Made by a program: the position numbers and the translations under genes. From NCBI GenBank assembly GCA_046732975.1, contig JBKPOG010000266.1, positions 1 to 12,577 on the forward strand: DNA of 12,577 nucleotides, given 5' to 3'. Positions 1 to 7,855 of the stretch are shown here, piece by piece. How positions within the stretch are numbered: position 1 is the first letter of the stretch; each line of letters begins with the position of its first letter. The notes beneath the pieces are model-generated. The model did no database searches, was not told where the DNA came from, and saw only the letters and a program-made list of their open reading frames with translations. The stretch is from JAMXLO01 sp046732975 (GTDB taxonomy: Bacteria > Pseudomonadota > Alphaproteobacteria > Acetobacterales > Acetobacteraceae).

Positions 1-1
1 G

Positions 2-379
2 CCGGAAGACGCTCTATACGGAGTATATCACCGTACGCATGTCACTGAATACAGCATGTTCGCCGTGACAGTGGCCGTTCAGTCGAAATCAGGCGGCAGC
101 CTGGCCGAGACCTTGAAAATCCTCGGGGACACCGTGCGACAACGGGTCGGATTGGCGGGACGGGCCAAAGCGCTTGCCGGCGAGGTGATCTTCTCGGCAC
201 GCGCGCTCACCGCTGCTCCGTTTGTCGTCGGCGGACTGATGTATCTTCTCAACCCACGAATGACGACGCTGCTGTTCACCGACCCCACCGGGCGGATGAT
301 GCTGGCGTATGCGGTGACGTCGGTAACCTTAGGTGCTCTGGTCATTCAGTGGATGATCCGACGGGGGACGACGCTATGA
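2..379 (+). CDS. tadB: TadB, C-terminal part (Flp/Tad pilus inner-membrane platform protein), cut by window start
   Basis: The reading frame is open from base 2, so the gene begins upstream of the window and only about 125 C-terminal residues are seen. The text around SMFAVTVAVQSKSGGSLAETL, followed by a basic stretch and two hydrophobic segments (roughly APFVVGGLMYLL and MLAYAVTSVTLGALVIQWMI), matches the end of a type II secretion F domain as found in TadB. TadB with TadC forms the inner-membrane platform that assembles Flp pili, driven by the TadA ATPase. The stop codon overlaps the tadC start by four bases (ATGA, 376-379), which indicates translational coupling in one operon. An ATG at base 55-58 could be mistaken for a start, but the family match continues upstream of it. 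The assignment to TadB rather than another F-domain protein rests largely on the adjacent tadC. Confidence 0.85.
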   Translation, partial: PEDALYGVYHRTHVTEYSMFAVTVAVQSKSGGSLAETLKILGDTVRQRVGLAGRAKALAGEVIFSARALTAAPFVVGGLMYLLNPRMTTLLFTDPTGRMMLAYAVTSVTLGALVIQWMIRRGTTL

Positions 380-1278
380 ACCAAGCTGCCATGTGGGTTG
401 GTGCCATCGTGTGTCTGCTGAGTGCAGCACTCCTGCTTGGTCGCGAATGGCAGTTCCGAACACTCAATGCGCGCGTGGCAAGAGCAATGGCCGACGGTCC
501 GGGACGATCAAGACCCTTGCTGGCAATGGCGGAATGGTTATCGGGTATCGGCGCGCGGTATCGTCGATTTTACCATCCCGAGAACATCGAGCAATTGAAG
601 ACCATGCTTCAATCGGCGGGTTTCAACCCGCACCGGATGACGTCCATCGTCCTTGGCGGCAAAATTCTCAGTATGCTGCTGTTCCCGACCGCTGCGCTTA
701 TTCTCAGCGTGGGCCAGCCCTTCAATACAAGGTTTTTGATCGTTCTTCTCGGAGTGGTCGCCGGCATCATGGGGCCGCGAATGGGGCTCGGATTCATTCG
801 CCGCCGGTTTAATGCCGCCATACAACGCGGCACGCCGGATGCGATCGATCTTCTCGTCGTATGCTGTGAGGCCGGGATGGGCCTGGAAGCCGGCATCGAG
901 CGTGTCACGCAGGAAATGCAGAGATCAAGTCCGGCTGTGAGCAGGGTACTCAGCGGTCTGCTGGATGATCTGCGGATGCTGCCAGACCGCCGCGATGCGT
1001 TCAACAATCTGTCCAACCGATCAACCTGTGAGGGACTGCGTCGGTTTGGCACCATGTTGAATCAGAGTTTGCAGTATGGAACCCCCCTCGGCGAAGCGCT
1101 TCGTGCGATCGCCGAGGAGTTGCGGCGCGATCGGATCACGCGGCTGGAGGCAAGAGCGCACAAGCTTGGGGCAAAGCTGACTATTCCGATGGTGATCTTT
1201 ATGCTGCCGGCGATGTTCGTCATTCTAGGTGGTGGTCCCGGTCTGGATCTGATGCATTCGTTGCGCGGCATCCGGTAA
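376..1278 (+). CDS. tadC: TadC, type II secretion system F family protein of the Flp/Tad pilus
   Basis: A 300-residue membrane protein, the usual length for TadC. It has an N-terminal membrane segment (about residues 5-22), a basic cytoplasmic stretch, two membrane segments near residues 90-140, then the F domain with GTPDAIDLLVVCCEAGMGLE and ALRAIAEELRRDRITRLEAR, and a last membrane segment (TIPMVIFMLPAMFVILGGG). These are hallmarks of the second Tad platform protein, which pairs with TadB in the inner membrane for Flp pilus assembly and adhesion. I chose the ATG at 376 because it overlaps the tadB stop and follows a G-rich Shine-Dalgarno sequence (GGGGGA, 363-368) at 7 bases. An in-frame ATG at 349 lies inside tadB and is less likely. 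No later tad gene such as tadD follows, so the operon seems to end here or with the small ORF downstream. Confidence 0.92.
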   Translation: MNQAAMWVGAIVCLLSAALLLGREWQFRTLNARVARAMADGPGRSRPLLAMAEWLSGIGARYRRFYHPENIEQLKTMLQSAGFNPHRMTSIVLGGKILSMLLFPTAALILSVGQPFNTRFLIVLLGVVAGIMGPRMGLGFIRRRFNAAIQRGTPDAIDLLVVCCEAGMGLEAGIERVTQEMQRSSPAVSRVLSGLLDDLRMLPDRRDAFNNLSNRSTCEGLRRFGTMLNQSLQYGTPLGEALRAIAEELRRDRITRLEARAHKLGAKLTIPMVIFMLPAMFVILGGGPGLDLMHSLRGIR

Positions 1279-1393
1279 GCCACGCCGCCGCGCGATTCTC
1301 GTGACCCGTCGCCTACCGCAAAGCAGATAGGCTTGGCTCGGTCGGTCGCGCAGAATTCGCTTGGAGCGACGCGAGCACGCATTGCAGGGTTTG

Positions 1394-1409
1394 CGGGCCA
1401 TGTGGCCCG
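1394..1409. other. Perfect 16-base palindrome able to form a hairpin between tadC and the next ORF
   Basis: The sequence CGGGCCATGTGGCCCG reads as two 7-base arms around TG, so in RNA it would form a GC-rich stem of six or seven pairs. It lies 115 bases after the tadC stop and 45 bases before the next start. No T-run follows (the next bases are ATTCGCC), so it is not a standard intrinsic terminator. It could be an operator, a processing site or chance. Confidence 0.35.
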
Positions 1410-1453
1410 ATTCGCCGCGTAAATAAAGTCAGGAGTGATGAGAACACGCGCGC

Positions 1454-1708
1454 ATGCTAGGTGAACCGGCCATCGGGAGGTATGCGGGGAAAGCGGAAGT
1501 GAGCCAGGAGTTCATCAACTTCATCTCTGACCTGCAGTCCGCGCGAGAATTCGACTCAATGACAACCGCGCTGTTGTGCCGGGAAGCTTACGATCTCGGA
1601 CGCACAGAGGGCGGGATCTGTTCGACCCGAGAGACCATCACCGCTATCTTGGTCGTGGCGGTCACGCTGATACTGCTAGGCACGCATCTGGTCATACGCG
1701 GATTGTAA
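1454..1708 (+). CDS. Small hypothetical protein with one C-terminal membrane segment
   Basis: I do not recognise this 84-residue protein. Residues 1-60 are polar and mostly helix-like, with a Cys at 42 and another at 56. Residues 62-81 (TITAILVVAVTLILLGTHLV) form one clear membrane helix ending four residues before the C-terminus, so it would be tail-anchored or N-in/C-out. It follows tadC by 175 bases on the same strand and could be a pilus accessory, but nothing in the sequence proves that. The start is uncertain: an AGGAG at 1431-1435 is 18 bases from the ATG, too far for ideal use, and GTG 1499 is an in-frame alternative that keeps the membrane segment. The gene ends 11 bases before the convergent stop of the binding-protein gene. 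It may be a real small gene, or a chance ORF. Confidence 0.5.
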   Translation: MLGEPAIGRYAGKAEVSQEFINFISDLQSAREFDSMTTALLCREAYDLGRTEGGICSTRETITAILVVAVTLILLGTHLVIRGL

Positions 1709-1719
1709 CTGATGCTGCG

Positions 1720-3294
1720 TCAGGTGCCCTTTAGCGTCAGGTCTTCATACGGCGCAGTGTACGGGAAACCAGCGATACGACCGAAATCCGATTCACCGAC
1801 ACGCCGCCCCACGCCGTTGATGAAAGCAAGCTGCCAGAGATGCGTGCCGATCACGCGTTCATATAGAATCTGCTGCATCTTGGTCAGGATCGCAGCACGC
1901 TTGCCATGGTCGAGTTCGACCGCCTGCTGCTCGAACATCGCATCGATATCCGGGTAGTTGCCATAAACATACGCGCCACCCTTGACCACAAAGGTCTCGA
2001 AGCGCGTCGCGGCATTGCCGAACGATCCGCTGCCGGCCTGGATGATATTCTTCAGTTTCTTATCTCTGAATTGCTGGTCGAACGAGACCCGCTCCAGTGG
2101 GCGCAGTCTGGCATGTATTCCGACCGCGCCCAGGTAATTGTTCGTCGCCTCAGCAAGGTTCGCATAGGAACCGTCGCAATTGTAGTAGCCGGCATCGAAG
2201 CCGTTGGGATACCCGGCTTCCGCGAGAAGCTGCTTCGCCTTCTCCGGGTCATACACGGGTTCAGGCGGCTTCCAGAAGAATTCGAAATTATCTGGAATTA
2301 GGCTGCCATGAACATGTGAAAAGCCGAGTGTCAGCGCCTGGTTGATCGTCTTGAGATCAAGCGCAAGACGCACGGCCTGCCGGACGCGGACGTCGTGCCA
2401 AGGCGACTTCTGGTCCCATTGCTCAGGAAAATACAACCAGAACGGCGATTGAATGACCGTCGGCTTCAATGTCAGCCCTGGGGTCTGACGCAACTCCTCT
2501 GCGAGCTCGCCGCGGATCGAGTAAGCGATGTCCACCTCACCACGCTTGAGGGCGGCAAGCCGCGTGGCCTCTTCGGGGACGACCTTGAGCACCAGGCGCT
2601 TCACGCTTACCGGCTTCTTCCAGTAGCCTTCGTGAGCCTCCAGGACCACTTCCACACCGGGGTTGAACGACACGAACTTGTAAGGGCCGGCACCGATAGG
2701 TGCTTTCTTGAATCCCTCATCGCCAACCTTCTCGACATATTTTTTCGGCACAATCCAGCCGGCACCCGTGGTTGTCGAATAGAAGGTGATGAAGTCCGGC
2801 CAGGGGTTCTTCAGCTTGAATGTCACGTGCCGCGCATCGGGCGTCTCGACCGTCGCAACCCGCTCGTGCAATGGCCCCTTAGCAGCGCCGCGGTAGCGCT
2901 CGAAGGAAAACTTCACATCCTCGGCCGTTACCTGCTCACCGTTGTGGAAGGTCACGCCATCGCGCAGCACGAAGCTGTAGTTCATGCCATCTTCGGTGGC
3001 AGACCACGATTCCGCTAAGCTAGGCGCTGCCAGTTCTCCCGGCATCGGCTTCAAAACCGCGTCGTGAAGCGCGTAATAGAGCATGTAGGGCGTCACGAGC
3101 GACGGCGTCTCGGCCGGATCGAACCAGGTCGGTGCAAGAGAGATGTGCACCGCATAGACAAGTTCGCCCGACGCGCCGGCCGCATGCGCGATGCCCAAAT
3201 TGCTCCCGACCGCCGCAACGGCGGCAAAGCCAAGGACGCCCCGGCGGGAAATCCCAATAAAGTCACTGCCGGACGAGGGCCGATCGGATCCCAT
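1720..3294 (-). CDS. Tat-exported ABC transporter substrate-binding protein, family 5 (peptide/opine/nickel type)
   Basis: A 524-residue periplasmic solute-binding protein of the DppA/OppA class (SBP family 5), normal in length. The N-terminus has a twin-arginine signal: ISRRGVLGF with the RR at 17-18, a hydrophobic stretch, and a likely cut after AHA near residue 38. The family signature region follows (LAESWSATEDGMNYSFVLRDG, then FHNGEQVTAEDVKFSFERY, about residues 93-134). Such proteins capture peptides or other small solutes and pass them to a membrane permease and two ATPases, none of which is in this window. The ligand cannot be inferred. I prefer the ATG at 3294 because GGGAGG lies just upstream and the Tat motif then sits at a normal distance. 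An in-frame ATG at 3315 would add seven residues but has no good ribosome binding site. The SDR gene lies upstream on the same strand, 121 bases away, and may be cotranscribed. Confidence 0.9.
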   Translation of the reverse strand: MGSDRPSSGSDFIGISRRGVLGFAAVAAVGSNLGIAHAAGASGELVYAVHISLAPTWFDPAETPSLVTPYMLYYALHDAVLKPMPGELAAPSLAESWSATEDGMNYSFVLRDGVTFHNGEQVTAEDVKFSFERYRGAAKGPLHERVATVETPDARHVTFKLKNPWPDFITFYSTTTGAGWIVPKKYVEKVGDEGFKKAPIGAGPYKFVSFNPGVEVVLEAHEGYWKKPVSVKRLVLKVVPEEATRLAALKRGEVDIAYSIRGELAEELRQTPGLTLKPTVIQSPFWLYFPEQWDQKSPWHDVRVRQAVRLALDLKTINQALTLGFSHVHGSLIPDNFEFFWKPPEPVYDPEKAKQLLAEAGYPNGFDAGYYNCDGSYANLAEATNNYLGAVGIHARLRPLERVSFDQQFRDKKLKNIIQAGSGSFGNAATRFETFVVKGGAYVYGNYPDIDAMFEQQAVELDHGKRAAILTKMQQILYERVIGTHLWQLAFINGVGRRVGESDFGRIAGFPYTAPYEDLTLKGT

Positions 3295-3415
3295 GTCGCC
3301 TCCCTGCTGGCTCATTGTTGCCGGAGAGCCTTTGGTTCAGCGTAGTTGATCTATCCGCCTGCGTCCACCTAGTACGCTAAGAGCCAGGGCGCGGCGCTGC
3401 TGCTGGTGGGGGTCT

Positions 3416-4171
3416 TCACGGCATGTACGACCCGCCGTTGACGTGGAAGACCTGGCCGGTGATGGCATCAGCATCCTCCGAAGCGAGAAACACGGCCGTC
3501 CGAGCTATTTGATCCGGAGTAAGCATCCTGCCGCCGAGCGGAATGGACCGGGCCATCTCGATCAACTCTGCTTCGGTGTTGCCGTAGCGAGGCTGAGCCG
3601 TGTCGGTGGTCCCGGGCGCGATGGCGTTCACGCGGATGTTGTATGGCGCGAGTTCAAGCGCCATAGCGCGAGTCATCGAGACCACGCCGCCTTTGCTCGC
3701 GCTGTAGTGCACGCCACGAACGGCGCCGCGGATTGCCTGCGAAGAGATGTTGATCACCGAACCGCTGCCCTTGCCTGACTCCATGAGCGCCTTGACGAAG
3801 GCAATGGTGGCAAAGCAGCCAGCTTTGAGATTGATATCGAGCACGTAATCCCAGTCGGTCTCGCGCATCTCAAGCAACTTCACGCGCGGATAGACGCCGG
3901 CGTTGTTGACCAGGATGTCGGGGGCGCCAAGCACTCGGACGGTGTCCGCAATCATCGCGCCGATGTCGGCCAGCCGCGCGACATCGGCGCGGACGAGATG
4001 AACACGGCGACCCGCTTGGCGGATGCGACCCGCCACCGCTGCGGCAGCCGGCTCCCCATCGAGCCAGGTGATCGTGACGTCCGCGCCTTCTTCGGCCAGC
4101 GCGACCGCAATTGCGGCACCAATTCCCTGCTGAGCACCGGTCACCAGGGCAGTCCTGCCTGCCAATTTCAT
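3416..4171 (-). CDS. SDR-family NAD(P)-dependent oxidoreductase (FabG-like)
   Basis: A 251-residue classical short-chain dehydrogenase/reductase of normal length, expected to be cytosolic. The dinucleotide-binding motif is TGAQQGIG (11-18), with D63-V64, the structural NNAG (89-92), and a catalytic set of N114, a serine in NISS (143-144), Y156 and K160 (YSASK). The C-terminal part (NIRVNAIAPGTTDT, then AITGQVFHVNGGSYMP) is typical of FabG-like enzymes that interconvert a ketone or 3-oxoacyl group and its alcohol. The real substrate cannot be read from sequence, and a sugar or hydroxy-acid dehydrogenase is equally possible. The start is supported by GGAG at 4180-4183, eight bases upstream on the minus strand. 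It heads a likely two-gene unit with the downstream binding protein, so it may act on whatever that protein imports (inference). The gene is divergent from the SRPBCC gene. Confidence 0.9.
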   Translation of the reverse strand: MKLAGRTALVTGAQQGIGAAIAVALAEEGADVTITWLDGEPAAAAVAGRIRQAGRRVHLVRADVARLADIGAMIADTVRVLGAPDILVNNAGVYPRVKLLEMRETDWDYVLDINLKAGCFATIAFVKALMESGKGSGSVINISSQAIRGAVRGVHYSASKGGVVSMTRAMALELAPYNIRVNAIAPGTTDTAQPRYGNTEAELIEMARSIPLGGRMLTPDQIARTAVFLASEDADAITGQVFHVNGGSYMP

Positions 4172-4469
4172 GCGGCTTGCTCCGTTATGGCCACCAATGG
4201 TGTTCTCTCAACTAACCAACACCGGTCCATATGGCCAGAGTTGCTGTGCCTGGATGGGCATCTGCGTAATCGCGGAGACGACCTTCCTGCATCGCACGCG
4301 AGAAGAAATTATGAGCATTTTCAATTGTGGGTGAAGCACAAGATCTATCGTCGACACAGAATCACCTGAGCTAATCGGCATGAACATAATCCCTGGGCCC
4401 GAAAGCACCCCCTTGTCGGAAGCACAGGTCAGCGATCAGTATACTGGCGCGGCACGGGAGGATAGAACC
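4172..4469. promoter_or_regulatory. Divergent intergenic region between the SDR gene and the SRPBCC unit
   Basis: About 300 bases lie between the two divergent start regions and should hold both promoters. A good -10-like hexamer TATACT is at 4440-4445 on the plus strand, about 25 bases before the leader ORF. TTGTCG at 4413-4418 is a poor partner because the spacing is 21 bases. I could not pick a convincing promoter for the SDR side. A 66-codon minus-strand frame (4208-4408) with a GTG start has no usable ribosome binding site and matches nothing I know, so I do not call it a gene. Confidence 0.45.
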
Positions 4470-4550
4470 ATGCGCTTCCTAGCAAGTGAATCTGCCGACG
4501 CCGGTCACAACGCTCACGTCGCACGTCGCCGACGACTCGTCCATCCATAA
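4470..4550 (+). CDS. Possible 26-residue leader peptide before the SRPBCC gene
   Basis: A short ORF, MRFLASESADAG at the start and ending VARRRRLVHP. It has the best Shine-Dalgarno in the region (GGGAGGA, 4456-4462, 7-base spacer). Its TAA stop (4548-4550) overlaps the AAGGA (4549-4553) that serves the SRPBCC start at 4563. That layout suits translational coupling or a regulatory leader. The peptide is rich in Ala and Arg, has a run of four Arg, and resembles nothing I know. It may be a chance ORF, but the strong site makes it worth recording. Confidence 0.45.
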   Translation: MRFLASESADAGHNAHVARRRRLVHP

Positions 4551-4562
4551 GGATTAGCCAGC

Positions 4563-5006
4563 ATGCCCAACACCGTACGCTTGCACCGTGTTCTGGCAAC
4601 CAGCCCAGAGAAAGTCTATCGCGCGTTCCTCGAGGCGGACGCGCTCGCAAAATGGCTCCCACCAAACGGCTTTGCCTGCACTGTGCATCATCTGGAACCG
4701 AAAGTCGGCGGCACGTTCAAGATGTCGTTCCGGAACTTCACAACGGGCAAGAGCCACGTGTTTGGCGGCGAATATGTCGAGCTCGTTCCGGCCGAACGCC
4801 TGTGCTACACTGACAAATTTGAGGACCCGAATTTGCCTGGCAATATCGAGGTAACGGTTGCGCTGAAGAAGGTATCGGTCGGCACCGAGCTTGATATCGT
4901 GCAGGCGGGCCTGCCGGATGTCATTCCACCAGAGGCCTGTTATCTCGGTTGGCAGGAGTCGCTCCGAAACTTGGCAAGGCTCGTCGAGCCCGAGATCAAT
5001 CAATAG
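4563..5006 (+). CDS. SRPBCC-fold protein, AHSA1/polyketide-cyclase-like
   Basis: A 147-residue single-domain protein. The opening (TSPEKVYRAFLEADALAKWL, residues 13-32), the central beta segments (GGTFKMSFRNF; SHVFGGEYVELVPAERL) and the final helix (GWQESLRNLARLVE, 129-142) are characteristic of the START/SRPBCC superfamily in its bacterial AHSA1-like branch. These proteins form a helix-grip fold around a hydrophobic pocket. Most have no known ligand, and some act in stress response or aromatic compound handling. Length is typical and there is no signal peptide, so it is cytosolic. It appears monocistronic apart from the leader ORF, whose stop overlaps its Shine-Dalgarno. No ArsR-type regulator, a frequent partner of this family, is adjacent. 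The fold assignment is firm; the function is not known. Confidence 0.85.
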   Translation: MPNTVRLHRVLATSPEKVYRAFLEADALAKWLPPNGFACTVHHLEPKVGGTFKMSFRNFTTGKSHVFGGEYVELVPAERLCYTDKFEDPNLPGNIEVTVALKKVSVGTELDIVQAGLPDVIPPEACYLGWQESLRNLARLVEPEINQ

Positions 5007-5794
5007 TGGATCAGGATCGGGCTAAGCCCTGCGGGGGCGGGGCGGGACCGGATGGATGATCGCATAATCCTGAGCGATCATTCCACGGCGTTGCGGTGCG
5101 CTACCGTGTCGGCTCACAAGCCTGACTATCCGATATCACCGCCGTCCTGGTAGCTCCGTTGCCCTGGGATGATCGCGCGGCTGGACAGCAAGTTGCATGG
5201 ATGCTTCGGGCCTGTGCTGCTTGGTGGAGTTGTTTCGCATCGCTGGCAGCCGATTCCGAGGCCGAAGAAATCCCAACTGCAGAGTGAGAGAGGCATATTC
5301 CGGGAAGGCAAGCTTTCACCTGCCAAGATCTGTCCTCGCGTCCGTCAGGCATGTGTCAACCGAGCACAACGATAGGTCAGCCCAAGGCATAATCTGACGC
5401 GTGCGGCGGCAAGAACCAACCGACCTGTGGTGACACGCCGACTGCACGGGTGATCGACCTGATCCTCACCGTGGACTGGCCGATTACGATCTCTTCTAGC
5501 GATCCGCGCACCGCGCGTCATATGTGGATAGGACGATCCAGCGTCTTCATTGCTGCCCAATATTCACTCGGTCCCAGCGGGCCAGCGAAGATCGGCTCGC
5601 CGATGTTCTTCAGCCGGACTGATCACGAATGGCAACGCTGAGCGCTCCTGCTGCTGCATCCGTGTGGTGCGCACAATCTATGCCTGCTAGATATTGCTAG
5701 CCTGAGATCGCGGCACACGAGTTTGCCGCACCTGATATGCACACCTTAGAGTCGCCTGTGCGAGGGCTTTCCGTCGCCAGAAGGGAGAATGCGT
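5007..5794. other. 788-base region without a convincing gene, perhaps decayed sequence
   Basis: No frame on either strand shows a good start, a ribosome binding site and a family motif together. Short frames such as 5169-5375 and 5450-5641 on the plus strand have no recognisable motifs. On the minus strand, frame 5613 to 5377 reads IGEPIFAGPLGPSEYWAAM, then TLDRPIHI, a stop at 5518-5520, then SLEEIVIGQSTVRI. This looks protein-like and may be the remnant of a dead gene, though I cannot name the family. A short GC hairpin (GGGCTAAGCCC, 5019-5029) and a larger one at 5054-5084 follow the SRPBCC stop. The transketolase promoter should lie toward the right end; I see no clear consensus. Confidence 0.5.
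5054..5084 (+). terminator. Hairpin downstream of the SRPBCC gene, possible transcript end
   Basis: GGATGATCGC (5054-5063) pairs with GCGATCATTCC (5074-5084) to give ten pairs with one bulged T and a 10-base loop. It starts 48 bases after the SRPBCC stop. No T-run follows, so it may stabilise the 3' end or mark a Rho-linked stop rather than being a true intrinsic terminator. Confidence 0.35.
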
Positions 5795-7855
5795 ATGACC
5801 GCCAGCGAGATGGACCAGCTCTGCACCAACACGATCCGCACCCTCGCGATCGACGCTATCCAGAAAGCGAAGTCCGGCCATCCCGGCACACCCATGGGCA
5901 TGGCGCCCGTCGCTTACGGTCTCTGGCAGAAGCGACTGAACTTCGATCCGGCGGACCCGATCTGGCCGAACCGCGACCGTTTCATCCTCTCGGCTGGCCA
6001 CGCCTCGATGCTGCTTTACGCACTCCTGCACCTCACGAAGACCCAAGCGGTGGATGCGGAGTACCAGAAGTTGGGCCATGCCTCGGTGACACTCGACGAC
6101 ATCAAGACTTTTCGCCAGCTCGACAGCGCCTGCCCGGGCCATCCCGAGTACCACCTCACCTCGGGCGTGGAGGCGACAACCGGTCCGCTGGGCCAGGGTG
6201 TCTCCATGAGCGTGGGACTGGCGATCGCCGAGCGCTGGCTCGGCGCTTACTTCAATCGCCCCGGACTGGAAGTGGTAGACTGGCGCACCTACGCGTTGTG
6301 CGGCGACGGCTGCATGATGGAGGGAATCTCGGGTGAAGCCGCATCTCTCGCCGGGCATCTGAAGCTGGAAAAACTCTGTTGGATTTACGATTCCAACCGC
6401 GTCAGCATCGAGGGTCATACCGAGATCGCCTTCACCGAGGATGTGGCGACGCGCTTCCTCGGCTATGGCTGGAACGTGCAGCATGTGCGCGATGCCAACG
6501 ACGAGAAGGAAGTGCTGGGCGCCATCGATCTCGCCGCGCAAGAACACGGACGGCCGACACTGATCATCATCGAGAGCCATATCGGCTACGGCGCACCGCA
6601 CAAGCAGGATTCCCCAGAGGCGCATGGCGAACCGCTGGGCGAGGAAGAAGTCAGAGACACCAAGCGGTTCTATGGCTGGCCCGCGGATGCCCAGTTCCTG
6701 GTGCCGGACGGCGTCTATCAGCATTTCGCCGACGGGATCGGCCAGCGCGGCGCCACGAAGCACGCGCAATGGCGCACACTATTCGCGCGCTATCGCGACA
6801 GCTATCCCGAATTCGCGGCGCAGTTCGAGGCGATGCAGGCGCGCGAATTGCCCGCAGGCTGGGACCAGGCGATCCCGAACTTCCCGGCGGACCAGAAAGG
6901 CATCGCCAGTCGTGATTCTTCCGGGCAGGTCGAGAATGCAATCGCCCAGCACCTCCCTTGGCTGATGGGGGGCGCCGCCGATCTGTCGCCTTCCACCAAG
7001 ACCCGGCTGACCTTCGCCGAAGCCGGCGATTTCCAGCCGGACAACCACGGCGGCCGCAATCTGCACTTTGGTGTTCGCGAGCATGCGATGGGCGCGGCCC
7101 TGAATGGCATGGCACTCGCCAAGCTGCGGCCGTTTGGTTCAGGCTTCTTGATCTTCTCCGATTACATGCGCAATCCGATCCGGCTGTCCGCCATCATGCA
7201 GTTGCCGGTGCTGTTTATCTTCACGCACGATTCAATTGGCGTGGGCGAGGACGGGCCGACCCACCAGCCCGTCGAACAGCTTGCCGGCCTGCGCGCCGTA
7301 CCGGGGCTGATCACGCTGCGTCCGGGGGACGCCAATGAAGTGGCGGAGAGCTGGCGCACCGTCTTGCTTTTGAAGCATCAGCCTGCCTGCCTGATCCTGA
7401 GCCGGCAGCCGTTGCCGACGCTGGACCGCGGCCGGTTCGCCTCTGCCACCGGCGTGGCACGTGGCGCCTATGTTCTGTCCGATCTCGGCGGTGCGCCAAA
7501 GGTGATTCTGATCGGCACCGGCAGCGAGGTCTCTCTCTGCGTCTCCGCGGCCGAACAGCTCTCGGCAGAGGGTATTCCGACGCGTGTCGTCAGCATGCCG
7601 TCATGGGAACTCTTCGAGCAGCAGGACGAGGCGTACCAGGAGCAGGTGCTGCCCCAGGCGATCGCTGCGCGCGTCGCAGTGGAGCAGGCGGCAACGCTCG
7701 GTTGGGCGCGTTACGTAGGGCGGCGCGGTGCGGTCGTGGGCATGCATACGTTCGGCGCATCCGCGCCACTCAAGGGCCTGCTCACTAAGTTTGGCTTCAC
7801 GCCTGACCACGTAGTGACGATCGCCAAGGAACAGATTGCCCAGCACGGTGGCTAA
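5795..7855 (+). CDS. tkt: Transketolase
   Basis: A 686-residue, full-length transketolase. This cytosolic thiamine-diphosphate and divalent-metal enzyme moves two-carbon ketol units between sugar phosphates in the pentose-phosphate (and, where present, Calvin) pathway. Seen in order: SGHPGTPMG with H29, the SAGHASMLLYALL region with H69, PGHPE with H116, TTGPLGQG, the ThDP motif GDG (170-172) ending at N201, IGYGAPHK with H262, GAADLSPSTKT, the catalytic-type VREHAMG glutamate (E429), and HDSIGVGEDGPTHQP (478-492). A C-terminal domain follows with GTGSEVSL. All expected cofactor and substrate residues appear present. I chose ATG 5795 because GGGAG (5783-5787) lies 7 bases upstream; ATG 5789 is almost on top of that site. 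No other pentose-phosphate, Calvin-cycle or glycolytic gene is adjacent, so it may be a second, unlinked copy. It converges on the decarboxylase gene. Confidence 0.97.
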   Translation: MTASEMDQLCTNTIRTLAIDAIQKAKSGHPGTPMGMAPVAYGLWQKRLNFDPADPIWPNRDRFILSAGHASMLLYALLHLTKTQAVDAEYQKLGHASVTLDDIKTFRQLDSACPGHPEYHLTSGVEATTGPLGQGVSMSVGLAIAERWLGAYFNRPGLEVVDWRTYALCGDGCMMEGISGEAASLAGHLKLEKLCWIYDSNRVSIEGHTEIAFTEDVATRFLGYGWNVQHVRDANDEKEVLGAIDLAAQEHGRPTLIIIESHIGYGAPHKQDSPEAHGEPLGEEEVRDTKRFYGWPADAQFLVPDGVYQHFADGIGQRGATKHAQWRTLFARYRDSYPEFAAQFEAMQARELPAGWDQAIPNFPADQKGIASRDSSGQVENAIAQHLPWLMGGAADLSPSTKTRLTFAEAGDFQPDNHGGRNLHFGVREHAMGAALNGMALAKLRPFGSGFLIFSDYMRNPIRLSAIMQLPVLFIFTHDSIGVGEDGPTHQPVEQLAGLRAVPGLITLRPGDANEVAESWRTVLLLKHQPACLILSRQPLPTLDRGRFASATGVARGAYVLSDLGGAPKVILIGTGSEVSLCVSAAEQLSAEGIPTRVVSMPSWELFEQQDEAYQEQVLPQAIAARVAVEQAATLGWARYVGRRGAVVGMHTFGASAPLKGLLTKFGFTPDHVVTIAKEQIAQHGG

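Noticed and set aside
1709..1723. Small hairpin CTGATG-CTG-CGTCAG between convergent stop codons
   Set aside because: The stem is only six pairs with one G-T pair, has no T-run and overlaps a stop codon, so a terminator call is not justified.
4208..4408. 66-codon minus-strand frame upstream of the SDR gene
   Set aside because: It needs a GTG start with the G-rich stretch directly against it and no proper spacer, and the protein resembles nothing known to me.
5687..6769. 360-codon minus-strand frame over the start of transketolase
   Set aside because: It is antisense to a transketolase with all its active-site motifs; long antisense frames are expected with high-GC codon use.
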